A DNA stretch of 64,000 nucleotides from a virus, in IMG/VR virus record IMGVR_UViG_3300042862_000198, positions 58,177 through 122,176 of that record; one strand, written 5' to 3'. The notes beneath the pieces were generated by a model, which worked only from the letters and a program-made list of their open reading frames with translations, did no database searches and was not told the origin of the DNA. Positions 27,422-36,463 of the stretch are shown piece by piece (position 1 is the stretch's first letter; every line of letters begins with the position of its first letter). The position numbers and the translations under genes are program-made.

Positions 27422-27452
27422 TTACTAAACTTATAAAATTTTAATATATTTA
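27422..27452 (+). promoter_or_regulatory. Promoter-like site upstream of the giant-gene cluster
   Basis: TTACTA at 27422-27427, 17 bases, then TATATTTA from 27445. It is nearly identical in layout to 21703. It lies in the only sizeable gap before the 978-residue gene and the giant genes. Confidence 0.45.
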
Positions 27453-27473
27453 CAGTATAGATAATAATAAATT

Positions 27474-30410
27474 ATGGCAACATATCTTCAAGGTGTCACC
27501 GATTATATTCCTGAGTATCAGCCTTTTCAGCCTGATCTAAATTTTTATTCTAATGTTTTACAAACAAAGCAGACTCAGTATGACACAAACTGGAAAGCTT
27601 TAAATAAAATGTATGGTCAGTATTATAATGCTGATTTAACAAGAGATGAAAATGTTTCTAAAAAAGATAATTATTTAAAGCAAATTGAATTTAATTTACA
27701 AAGAGTTTCTCAATTAGATTTATCATTAGAACAAAATGTAAATCAAGCAACTCAAGTTTTTAAACCTTTTTATGAAGATAAAGGCTTGGTTAAAGATATG
27801 GCTTGGACTAAAAATTTTATGAATCAAGTTGGAAGAGCAGAAGGACTTAAAGGTTCAAATATAGTAGCTGAAAGAGAACAGTATTGGAATGATGGTGTGC
27901 TTGCAATGAATTATAAAAGAGATGAATTTAAAGAAGCTTCATCTGAAGATGCTTTATCTTTTGAAAATGCTAGTTATACTCCATATGTAAATACAGTTGA
28001 AAAAGCACAAGAAGTTGCCAAAGCTGCTGGTCTATCTATTGAATCTGTAGATTTTAGTAAAGATGGAAAATGGATTATTAAATCTAAAAATGGTGAGCAA
28101 CTTACTGAACCTTTACAAAGATTATTTGAAGCTAGACTGGGAAGTGATCCTGCTATACAAGAAGTTTATAAAACTCAAGCTTATGTAAATAGAAAAAATG
28201 ATGCCTATGCTAATGCTGCACAATTTGGTGGAGATAAAAATATGGCAGAATTAAAATATCTTGAGAATAGTTTTAATGTTTTAAAAGCTCAAAGTGCTGT
28301 AAGATATCTTGGACTTAAAGAAAGGTCCGTATCTTATGATGCAAAAATAAAAGATCTTGAAAGTCAAGTTGAAAAGGGAACAGCATCTCCAGAAGTAAAA
28401 TTGATGCTCTCTCAATATAAAATGAATAAAGATATTAATGACCAAGTATTATTAAGAGCAGAAAATGAACAAAAAGAATTAAGCAATGGTCAAAGTACTG
28501 CAACTACATCTACTGGTTTTGTAAATCCTTTTGGAGATATTAAGTCTTTAAGGTATAAAGTTGATAATGGAATGGCTTCTACTTTAATGAAAAAAGATTT
28601 AGATGAGGCTGCTAATATATTTGCCTTTAAAGATGCTAAAGTAGACATTGATGCTAATCCATATGCTGTATTAGATGTAAAACACCGTTATAGTATGCAA
28701 GAAACTGCAGCTAGAAATGCTGGTTTAGAAAGAGCTGCTAGAATTAGAAATGCAGGTGAAAAAGATACAGCACTAATGAAATGGAAATTAGAATCTGGTA
28801 CTTATTATCAAGATGAAGAAACTGGAGAAATTCTACCAGTAGAAGCTTTAAATCAAATGTTTGTAGATCCAAATGATAAAGGTACATCTACTGATAAACT
28901 TAATTTAAAAGAAGCTAGTAGACATATTAATAGATTACAAACTGAAAATATTGCAAAGCCTCACTTAACAAATGCACTTACTTTAATTGAAAAAATGGTT
29001 AAAGAAGGTACAATGAGTAAAGAAGAAGCTGGTAAGATATTATCTTATGGCAAAAATCCTAACATTAGTGTTGATTTATTTTCTAAAAAACTTAATAAAT
29101 ATGGTTCTGAATGGTTACGTGCTGAAGTAGGAGCTGATGATTTAGCTAAGATAAATAGTAGAATGAATACTTGGGTATCTCAAAATGGTCAATTATCTGG
29201 ATTATCTACCGCTGAATATAAAAACTTTGCCGTTAGTTCTATGAAGTTTCAAGATTATACTAATTATCTTAAAGCAGATGCTGATTGGAGAAAACAAACT
29301 TCTTATGAAGTAGAAAGAGATTTAAGAAAGCAAGGTTTCAAATATGTAGATTATCTATATGATAATAAGGGTAATCTAAGAAGTCAAAAAGACTTTTATG
29401 GAGCTCTTGAAAAAGCTGGTAAAATTAATAAATCAGAAGCTGAGAAAGGTAAAACATATAAAAAAGATCCAGTTTATGTATCTATGGGACCAGGTTTACC
29501 TGCTATGCCTGTAGAATCTCAACCAGAATCTGTAGATTATAATAGCTTAGTAAAAGCAGCTAGTAGAGTATATACTTCAGGCAGAGTTAAAAAAAATGTA
29601 CCAGGTTTAGATAAATTAGGTACTATGTCGGGTACAGGTAAGTTTACTATGGGTACCACAACTACATGGGTTAATCCTAAAGCACATGGTACAGCAAGTA
29701 CAATTTGGACAGCTGAAGCTTTTAAAGACTTAGCTAAAATGGACTGGGGTGCTAATGATAAAAACAGAGTAACTTTTGGAGGTCTGAGTAAAGATACTTG
29801 GAATAAAAGAGGGGAGATGGAATCTAAGAATAATGTTGGTAAAGCATTATTTGAAGCTATAAGAGGTGAATTAACTAATCCAAAAACTAAAATGGGAAAT
29901 TTCCGTATTGGTGTTTCTCCAATAGCTATTGGATCAATGAATAAAGCTGCTATTATTATCCATCCAAATGCTGAATGGTTGAAAGATTATGTAAAATCTG
30001 GTAAAGAAGGTACAGGAACAGGTCTAATTAGTCAAGATGAATATAATTATATTTTACAGAATGGTATTTCTTATATTACTGATTCTAAAGATATGACTAA
30101 TACAATGTACAAAAGTGCATTCCAGTCTCCTTTACAATCTTATGTAGATCAAGTTGGATCATATACATATACTGATCCAAGAAATGAAAATTATAAATTT
30201 ACAATTGAAAAAAATAAATTAGGTACAGGTGATTATACTACTTCAACTTCATTTCCATTATGGAATCCACAGAAAGGTAAATATGAATATGAAACTGAAG
30301 TAGAAAATACTTCAAACCTTGGAACTAATTTAGAGTCTACAAGAGACATGATGCCCGATCAATTTGATGCAATAATGGATTTAAATAAACAGTTATCTAA
30401 TGGCAATTAA
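27474..30410 (+). CDS. Helical internal virion protein of crAss-like type
   Basis: A 978-residue, largely helical protein rich in Lys, Glu, Asn and Gln. The N terminus (YLQGVTDYIPEYQPFQPD, then KQTQYDTNW and QLDLSLEQNV) is a recognisable conserved block of crAss-like phage virion proteins encoded just ahead of the giant genes. Coiled-coil-like segments occur around residues 250-330 and 450-560. There is no enzyme motif. Its end overlaps the start of the 2019-residue gene by 11 bases, so the two are coupled and probably act together. It is likely packaged cargo that forms part of the ejection apparatus (inference from context). Confidence 0.65.
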   Translation: MATYLQGVTDYIPEYQPFQPDLNFYSNVLQTKQTQYDTNWKALNKMYGQYYNADLTRDENVSKKDNYLKQIEFNLQRVSQLDLSLEQNVNQATQVFKPFYEDKGLVKDMAWTKNFMNQVGRAEGLKGSNIVAEREQYWNDGVLAMNYKRDEFKEASSEDALSFENASYTPYVNTVEKAQEVAKAAGLSIESVDFSKDGKWIIKSKNGEQLTEPLQRLFEARLGSDPAIQEVYKTQAYVNRKNDAYANAAQFGGDKNMAELKYLENSFNVLKAQSAVRYLGLKERSVSYDAKIKDLESQVEKGTASPEVKLMLSQYKMNKDINDQVLLRAENEQKELSNGQSTATTSTGFVNPFGDIKSLRYKVDNGMASTLMKKDLDEAANIFAFKDAKVDIDANPYAVLDVKHRYSMQETAARNAGLERAARIRNAGEKDTALMKWKLESGTYYQDEETGEILPVEALNQMFVDPNDKGTSTDKLNLKEASRHINRLQTENIAKPHLTNALTLIEKMVKEGTMSKEEAGKILSYGKNPNISVDLFSKKLNKYGSEWLRAEVGADDLAKINSRMNTWVSQNGQLSGLSTAEYKNFAVSSMKFQDYTNYLKADADWRKQTSYEVERDLRKQGFKYVDYLYDNKGNLRSQKDFYGALEKAGKINKSEAEKGKTYKKDPVYVSMGPGLPAMPVESQPESVDYNSLVKAASRVYTSGRVKKNVPGLDKLGTMSGTGKFTMGTTTTWVNPKAHGTASTIWTAEAFKDLAKMDWGANDKNRVTFGGLSKDTWNKRGEMESKNNVGKALFEAIRGELTNPKTKMGNFRIGVSPIAIGSMNKAAIIIHPNAEWLKDYVKSGKEGTGTGLISQDEYNYILQNGISYITDSKDMTNTMYKSAFQSPLQSYVDQVGSYTYTDPRNENYKFTIEKNKLGTGDYTTSTSFPLWNPQKGKYEYETEVENTSNLGTNLESTRDMMPDQFDAIMDLNKQLSNGN

Positions 30411-33400
30411 TGATGAAGTTTTTAATTCTTTGGATCCATTAGGGCCTGAGTATGGAAAAATAAATGCACCTATAATAGATAGTAAAGGTTTATCTCCTTT
30501 TGAGGGAGATGGAATTGAACTACCTAAAATTAATTTTCCTGATCAAGGAGAACAGTTTTTCCCAATAAGACCTAATATAAATAATCTTGAGTCTCCACAA
30601 AAAAATGTAAGACAAAGTATTGTTGGAGTTCCACAAAATAAACCTGGATTAAATAAATCAGCTAACTATAATGATATAAAAGCTGCTGTTAAACAAAATT
30701 TAAAAGCTTCTATACAAGCTAAACAAGATAAAAACACTTATGCAAAGATATACTCTTATGATGCAGGACCAGATGGTAATGCATTTTATAAAAGATATCA
30801 AGCATATGGTCAAGAAAAGTTTGATGAAATAGGATTCTCTCCAATAAGAGATAATGAATCTTTATTTAATGCACATACTACTTGGTGGGATGATCATAAA
30901 AGAATGATGACTAATTCATTCTGGCCTTTGTTTGGAAGAGGTTTTGTAGCTGGTCCTAAAAGTTTAGGTAAAATGCTTACTGGAGATTTTTTTGGAACAG
31001 ACCTTGAAGATGCAGCAGCTTATAAAGAAGCAGCAGCTATTGGTCAATCTAGCAAAAAAGGAGTTGCTTCATTTGCTAACAATACCATAATGAACTTTGG
31101 ATACTCAGCAGGTATTATGTCTGAAGCTATCTTAGAGGAAATTGGTGGTGTTTTACTTGCTCCTGAAACATTGGGAGGTAGTTTTGTTGTATCTACTGCT
31201 AACTTACTTAAGAATACTGCAAAAGCATTTAGGGGTTTAGACATGGCTAAAGATGGCTATAAAGCTGTTAATTCAACTTTAGATAGCATTAATAATGTTC
31301 AGAGTGCTAGAAAATTTTGGGAACAAGCAAGAAATGTAGGTAAGATGCCTCTAAGCCCTATAGGTGGTACAGTTAGAGCATATGAAGCTGCAAAGACTGC
31401 AGATAATTTAACTAACTTGGGAAAGGCTTATAAAACAGCAGGAGGTTTTTACAGAGATGTTGTAAGAATGAACATGGCTTTATCTGAGGCTAGACTTGAA
31501 GGTGGTATGGTAGAGAATCAAATTTATGATAATCTATATAACCAATACTATGCTAAAAATGATAAGGCTCCAGGTAATGCTTTACAGTATGATATGATTA
31601 AGCAATCTAAGAAAGGAGCTCTTAATACAGTACTGTGGAACTCTGCTCTTATATATGGTAGTAATGCTATTGTTTTCCCAAATATCATGGGACCAAAAGG
31701 TGGCATTAGAGGTTACTTAAAAAGCTCTATTAATGAGTTTCAAACAATTAAAGGTGGAAAGTTTGGTGATTTTGGTAATATAATGTACAATAAAGCAGGT
31801 AAAAAAATTCAGTTTGAAAAAGCTAATTTTAAAAACATGATTTTAGATTACATGAGAAAACCTATTCATAAAGCTGCTTTAGGTACCTTAGGTTATTTTA
31901 AAAAGAATTTTACAGAAGGTATTCAAGAAAATTTACAAGAAGTTATTTCTGGAGCAAATGAAAAATACTACTCAGATACATTTAATAGTAAAGCTTTAGG
32001 TTCACATGAGTATTCAAAAGCAGTATCTAAATATAATACTGCATCTCAATTAGATTATTATGGTAAGGAACTAGGTAATCAATTTACAGCTACTGGATTT
32101 GAAACATTTGCTTCAGGTTTTGCTATGGGAACATTAGCTTCTCCATTAAATTTTGCATTTAAAGAATTATCTATTGGTTATAATAGAATGTTTGATAAAG
32201 AAACTTATAATACATTTAAAGAACAAAAATTAAATATTACTAAAAATCTTATTGCTCAGTTAAATGGTATAGGTATACAAGAATTTTTAGATTCTAAAAC
32301 TTTTAATTATGCTGTACAAGAAGGTGTAGCAAATATAAAAGAACAAGGTTCTAAAAAACAAGCAAATGATGCTGACTTAGAAGGAATTGTAAGTCAAATG
32401 GAATATTTGTTTAATTCAGGAACTACTGATATCTTTAAAGAAAAAATGAGACATTTTAGTGAAATGACTCCAGAAGAATTTGAAGAAGCTGTACCTACTG
32501 TACCAAAAGGTGAGGGTGCTAAGTATCAAGCAAAGATTCCAGATACTCTTAAAAAACTAGATGAAGTAGAACAAGACTATAAAAATATTAATGAAAGATA
32601 TCCTAATCCAATTACTGATGATAATCTTCCACCAAAAGGTAGTCCTGAATATGCAGATGCTGTAGCATTAAGTCATGGTTGGAAAAAAGCAGTACAAAAT
32701 GCTGTTTATTTTAAACAATCCTTTAAGGATACTATGGCTAGAAAAGCACAAATTATGGCTAAGTATCTTTCACAAGCTCCTTTACAGGGAATGACACAAA
32801 GAGACTCTGAAGTTATTTTTGATTATGATAAGTTAAGAAATGAAGCTGCTATGCTTAAAGATGAAGTAGCAACATTAAAAGAACTTAAAGATCCTGAATC
32901 TCAAAGACAGTATACTATTAAACAAAGAAAATTAGAAGCTTTAACTAAGCTAGGAGAAAAAACTGTTAAGTTCAGTAACTTTTTTAATAGATATGAAAAA
33001 GCTGCTGCTATAAAAGCTGAACTTCAAAAACAAAAAGGTGATGTACCTGTAACTGATGAAGAAGTTGAAAAAGTAATGGATAGTGTATTAGGAGAATACA
33101 ATGATGAAAATAAAATAAAAACATTTTCAGAACATGAAGCAGCCTATAAAGATTATTTAAGAGCACTTGGTGAAGTAAATGGAGATTATCTTTTTGATCA
33201 AAATGTTGATGAGTCATATGAATTACTAGCTGATCACTATAAATTAGGATATGAAGCTAATAACTTAATGCAGTATGTAAATTTATTACATGATCCAAAT
33301 GCATTCATGGAAACTGCTGATAGAAACAGAAAATGGATGAAAGAACTCTATAATAAAAGAGGAGAGATATATGAAAAAATGATCAAAGAGCAATTAGATT

Positions 33401-36400
33401 TAGTTATAGATAATGCTTTATTAAATAAATTAGCAAATGAAGGTATTTATATTAGCCTTGATGATTTTGCTCAATGGAAAAAAGATGCTACTCCACCTTC
33501 AGAATTTTTTGATAATACAAGAAAGATGATTATTCCTGAAGGAACAACAGCTTATGATGAATATTATGCATTTTTTGAACAAGCTTCTAGTCTTAAAGAT
33601 CAATCAACAGGAACATTAAAAGAATCATTAGATCAATCATTGAGTGTTAAACTTGATGAGATAGATGAGCAAATGGCAGAAGCTATTGATAGAGTTCCAA
33701 AAAAAGAAGTTAAGACTGTTAGCACTACACTTAAATCTAAGAATGGAGTTAACATAACTCTTGCTGAAATTTTTAATACACTTAATCAAGAAGAATTTGC
33801 AGAAGGTGTTTTTAGTGAAGATGCAGAACCTTTAGTGTTATATAAAGATCTTGAAGGAAATCTTAGACTAGGCGGAAAAGAAGGTGAAATTTTTAAAAAT
33901 TTAAAGGCAACTGTTGATTTTACAAGTGTTCAAATATATACTGTCAGTGAGCAATCTGATCCTCAATTAGTTGCTCCTATAGAAAAAAGATATGAAGAAC
34001 TTAAAAATAAGACAAGAGAAGAATATGCAGATAGACTTGAAGAAATTACAACTGAAGAAGAAAAACCTGTAGAAGATTTTGTACCTGTTACAAATGACTA
34101 TGAGAGTCTTCTTGATTATCCAGCTTTATATAATAGTTTATATAAATCTTTTAATGAAAAAATTCTATCTAAATTAAGTGACCAAGATCAGGTTAATCTT
34201 ACAGAAGAAGAAGAGATAAATTTATTCAATAGGTTTTTAAAAACTGATAAAGAAGCAAAAGCTGAGATAGATGAATTTAATAAAAAGAAAAAGTTAGATG
34301 TAACTACTAAAGAAACTGGTGAGAAAGGTGAGTTTAAATTTATGTACCAAGGTAAAGAAAAAAGTACAGAGGACTATAAAACAGTTGTTGATCTTAGAAA
34401 AATTCAAAGAAGGTTCATAGCACTTATCAATGAAATTGATAATAAAGAAAATGCTACTACAGAGGATATGACTAATAAGAGTAAGTACAAAGTTCTTGTT
34501 ACTGACTTTGAAAAACTTATTGCAACTAGATCCAGAAAAGGATTAACTCCTGAACTTAGAGCAGCCATTGATAAAATTAATACTATTAAAGAAAAGCAAG
34601 GTGATATAGTTATAACTGAAGAAGGCATAACAGTAAATGGTGAAGAATACCAAACTGCTAATAATGCATTAGGTATTGAAGAAGTTAAATCTCCATTTAA
34701 AGATTATGTAGATGAACAAGTTAAAAACTTATTTGATCCAGAAGGAACTCCTATGTTTGATGAAACTAAAATTACTCAAGAAGCATATGATAATTTATTT
34801 GGTGATAAAGGATATCTTACTAAGTTAAAACAAAGAGTAGATAATGGTGAGTTATTTATTGTATCTCAAGGATTGACGGTATATGATACTAAATCTAAAA
34901 TGGCTAGTACAATAGACTTACTAGTAGCAGATGCAAATAGTAATTTAACTATTGTAGCAGTGACCCCGGATTCAAAAAGTAACTGGGATATCTTTAATAA
35001 AAAAGATAATCCTAAGTCTAAGATAAAACAAGCAGCAATGCTACAAACAGCTAATGCTAATTTGTTAATGAGTATGCTTGGCACAGAAGCTAAGATTGCT
35101 GTCTTACCAATTGAGATGAGTGTCAGCACTACAGATGATAAAATATTATCAGCTAATAAACCTACTTCACCTACATTACTTGCTACTGATTTCTTAATTG
35201 CTTTAAACAAGACAGAAGCTCAAGCAGAGATTGATAAACTAATCCCTGTTGAAAAAGTTACTACTACTACAGATACTAAAGCTGATATAGAAAAACAAAA
35301 AGAATTAGAAAATAAAGTAAAAGAGTTAGAAGAACAAAGAAAAGCTTTAAGATCTGAAGATGGTTCTATACCAGCAGATAAAATGTCTGAGTTTAAAAGA
35401 TTAGGAGAAGAAATTAATAAAGCTAAAAAAGCAGCAACAAGAGGTTATTCTGATAATTCAATGCTTATTAAAAGATTTTCAGAAGGTGCTGATACTAGTG
35501 TAACAGATCCAAAAATACTATCTGCTGAAGACAAAAAAGAAGCCGCTGATATAATTGAGCAAGTAATACAAAACAGTAAAACAGCAGAAGAAGCTCTTAA
35601 AAAAATACAAAGGCTTGGTTATATATTTGATATATCAGTTACTCAAAATCTTAAAAAATATTTAGATGATAGATTTGATCAAAATGTTCCTAAAATTGGT
35701 AATAATAAGGATAGCTTCCAAGCTTGGATATATGGAAAAACTGATGCAGAACTAGCTGCTTTAGAAACAAATGTTGTTCCTGCAGATGCTGAATCAAGTG
35801 ATGATGTAGAATCTCCTGCAGTAGAAGCAGAAGTAAAAGAAAGAGAAGTTGTTGTTATTGATGAGTCAGTAAGATATAAGATATCTGACTTTAAAGCTGA
35901 CTTAGATAAAGTAACTACAAAAGAAGAGTTAAATAATTTATTAGCTGATCTTAGTATTAAAAATTCAGAACAGTTAATTTCTTATGAAGATTTGCAAGAA
36001 ATGGCAACTATGGTTAAAGAAAAAGCTAACCAATTAAATACTCCACAAGATATTAAAATTGTTCCGGAATCATTGGCTCCAGGTACAGAACTTGTTGCAA
36101 AAAATACTATCTTTGTTTCAGGTGTTAATGTTCAAGTAGATGAAACAGTAGTTGTTAAATCAGTAAATGCTAGTAATAAAACTATAGTAGTTACTCCACT
36201 AAATTCAACATCTTCTGTAACACTAACTTTTAATACATTAAACCAATCATTTACATTAAAAGATGCTGTAATGAATGCAACAGAAATAGAAGAAGAAAAA
36301 GTTACACCAGAAGATAAAATTAAAATAGTTGAATCTACAGACTTAGTAGATACTTTTGTACAAAATAAGACTGGTAGAATTGATCAAATTGAAGAGACAG

Positions 36401-36459
36401 CTTCAAATAAATCTCTTGAAGAATTAGATGAAGAATTAATGGATGACTTAGAATGTTAA
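30400..36459 (+). CDS. Giant virion protein 1 with PD-(D/E)XK-like region
   Basis: A 2019-residue protein. Residues about 170-330 and 545-600 contain hydrophobic, glycine-rich stretches (FVAGPKSLGKML, FASGFAMGTLASPLNF) that could contact membranes. The middle is long, charged and helical, typical of coiled-coil cargo. Residues about 1490-1600 look like a PD-(D/E)XK nuclease fold: Asp1506 in STIDLLVAD, then a strand (TIVAVTPDSK) where the active site normally reads D/E-x-K. Only a shifted Asp1524-Ser-Lys1526 is present, so the site may be degenerate. An Ala-rich helix follows (KQAAMLQTANANLL). The gene overlaps the preceding one and is followed after four bases by the RNA polymerase gene. It is probably co-packaged with the polymerase. 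Confidence 0.7.
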   Translation: MAINDEVFNSLDPLGPEYGKINAPIIDSKGLSPFEGDGIELPKINFPDQGEQFFPIRPNINNLESPQKNVRQSIVGVPQNKPGLNKSANYNDIKAAVKQNLKASIQAKQDKNTYAKIYSYDAGPDGNAFYKRYQAYGQEKFDEIGFSPIRDNESLFNAHTTWWDDHKRMMTNSFWPLFGRGFVAGPKSLGKMLTGDFFGTDLEDAAAYKEAAAIGQSSKKGVASFANNTIMNFGYSAGIMSEAILEEIGGVLLAPETLGGSFVVSTANLLKNTAKAFRGLDMAKDGYKAVNSTLDSINNVQSARKFWEQARNVGKMPLSPIGGTVRAYEAAKTADNLTNLGKAYKTAGGFYRDVVRMNMALSEARLEGGMVENQIYDNLYNQYYAKNDKAPGNALQYDMIKQSKKGALNTVLWNSALIYGSNAIVFPNIMGPKGGIRGYLKSSINEFQTIKGGKFGDFGNIMYNKAGKKIQFEKANFKNMILDYMRKPIHKAALGTLGYFKKNFTEGIQENLQEVISGANEKYYSDTFNSKALGSHEYSKAVSKYNTASQLDYYGKELGNQFTATGFETFASGFAMGTLASPLNFAFKELSIGYNRMFDKETYNTFKEQKLNITKNLIAQLNGIGIQEFLDSKTFNYAVQEGVANIKEQGSKKQANDADLEGIVSQMEYLFNSGTTDIFKEKMRHFSEMTPEEFEEAVPTVPKGEGAKYQAKIPDTLKKLDEVEQDYKNINERYPNPITDDNLPPKGSPEYADAVALSHGWKKAVQNAVYFKQSFKDTMARKAQIMAKYLSQAPLQGMTQRDSEVIFDYDKLRNEAAMLKDEVATLKELKDPESQRQYTIKQRKLEALTKLGEKTVKFSNFFNRYEKAAAIKAELQKQKGDVPVTDEEVEKVMDSVLGEYNDENKIKTFSEHEAAYKDYLRALGEVNGDYLFDQNVDESYELLADHYKLGYEANNLMQYVNLLHDPNAFMETADRNRKWMKELYNKRGEIYEKMIKEQLDLVIDNALLNKLANEGIYISLDDFAQWKKDATPPSEFFDNTRKMIIPEGTTAYDEYYAFFEQASSLKDQSTGTLKESLDQSLSVKLDEIDEQMAEAIDRVPKKEVKTVSTTLKSKNGVNITLAEIFNTLNQEEFAEGVFSEDAEPLVLYKDLEGNLRLGGKEGEIFKNLKATVDFTSVQIYTVSEQSDPQLVAPIEKRYEELKNKTREEYADRLEEITTEEEKPVEDFVPVTNDYESLLDYPALYNSLYKSFNEKILSKLSDQDQVNLTEEEEINLFNRFLKTDKEAKAEIDEFNKKKKLDVTTKETGEKGEFKFMYQGKEKSTEDYKTVVDLRKIQRRFIALINEIDNKENATTEDMTNKSKYKVLVTDFEKLIATRSRKGLTPELRAAIDKINTIKEKQGDIVITEEGITVNGEEYQTANNALGIEEVKSPFKDYVDEQVKNLFDPEGTPMFDETKITQEAYDNLFGDKGYLTKLKQRVDNGELFIVSQGLTVYDTKSKMASTIDLLVADANSNLTIVAVTPDSKSNWDIFNKKDNPKSKIKQAAMLQTANANLLMSMLGTEAKIAVLPIEMSVSTTDDKILSANKPTSPTLLATDFLIALNKTEAQAEIDKLIPVEKVTTTTDTKADIEKQKELENKVKELEEQRKALRSEDGSIPADKMSEFKRLGEEINKAKKAATRGYSDNSMLIKRFSEGADTSVTDPKILSAEDKKEAADIIEQVIQNSKTAEEALKKIQRLGYIFDISVTQNLKKYLDDRFDQNVPKIGNNKDSFQAWIYGKTDAELAALETNVVPADAESSDDVESPAVEAEVKEREVVVIDESVRYKISDFKADLDKVTTKEELNNLLADLSIKNSEQLISYEDLQEMATMVKEKANQLNTPQDIKIVPESLAPGTELVAKNTIFVSGVNVQVDETVVVKSVNASNKTIVVTPLNSTSSVTLTFNTLNQSFTLKDAVMNATEIEEEKVTPEDKIKIVESTDLVDTFVQNKTGRIDQIEETASNKSLEELDEELMDDLEC

Positions 36460-36463
36460 TACT

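Noticed and set aside
34866-35210. 114-residue minus-strand frame within giant gene 1
   Set aside because: It lies opposite a clearly coding region with a domain match, and similar antisense frames occur throughout this AT-rich DNA.
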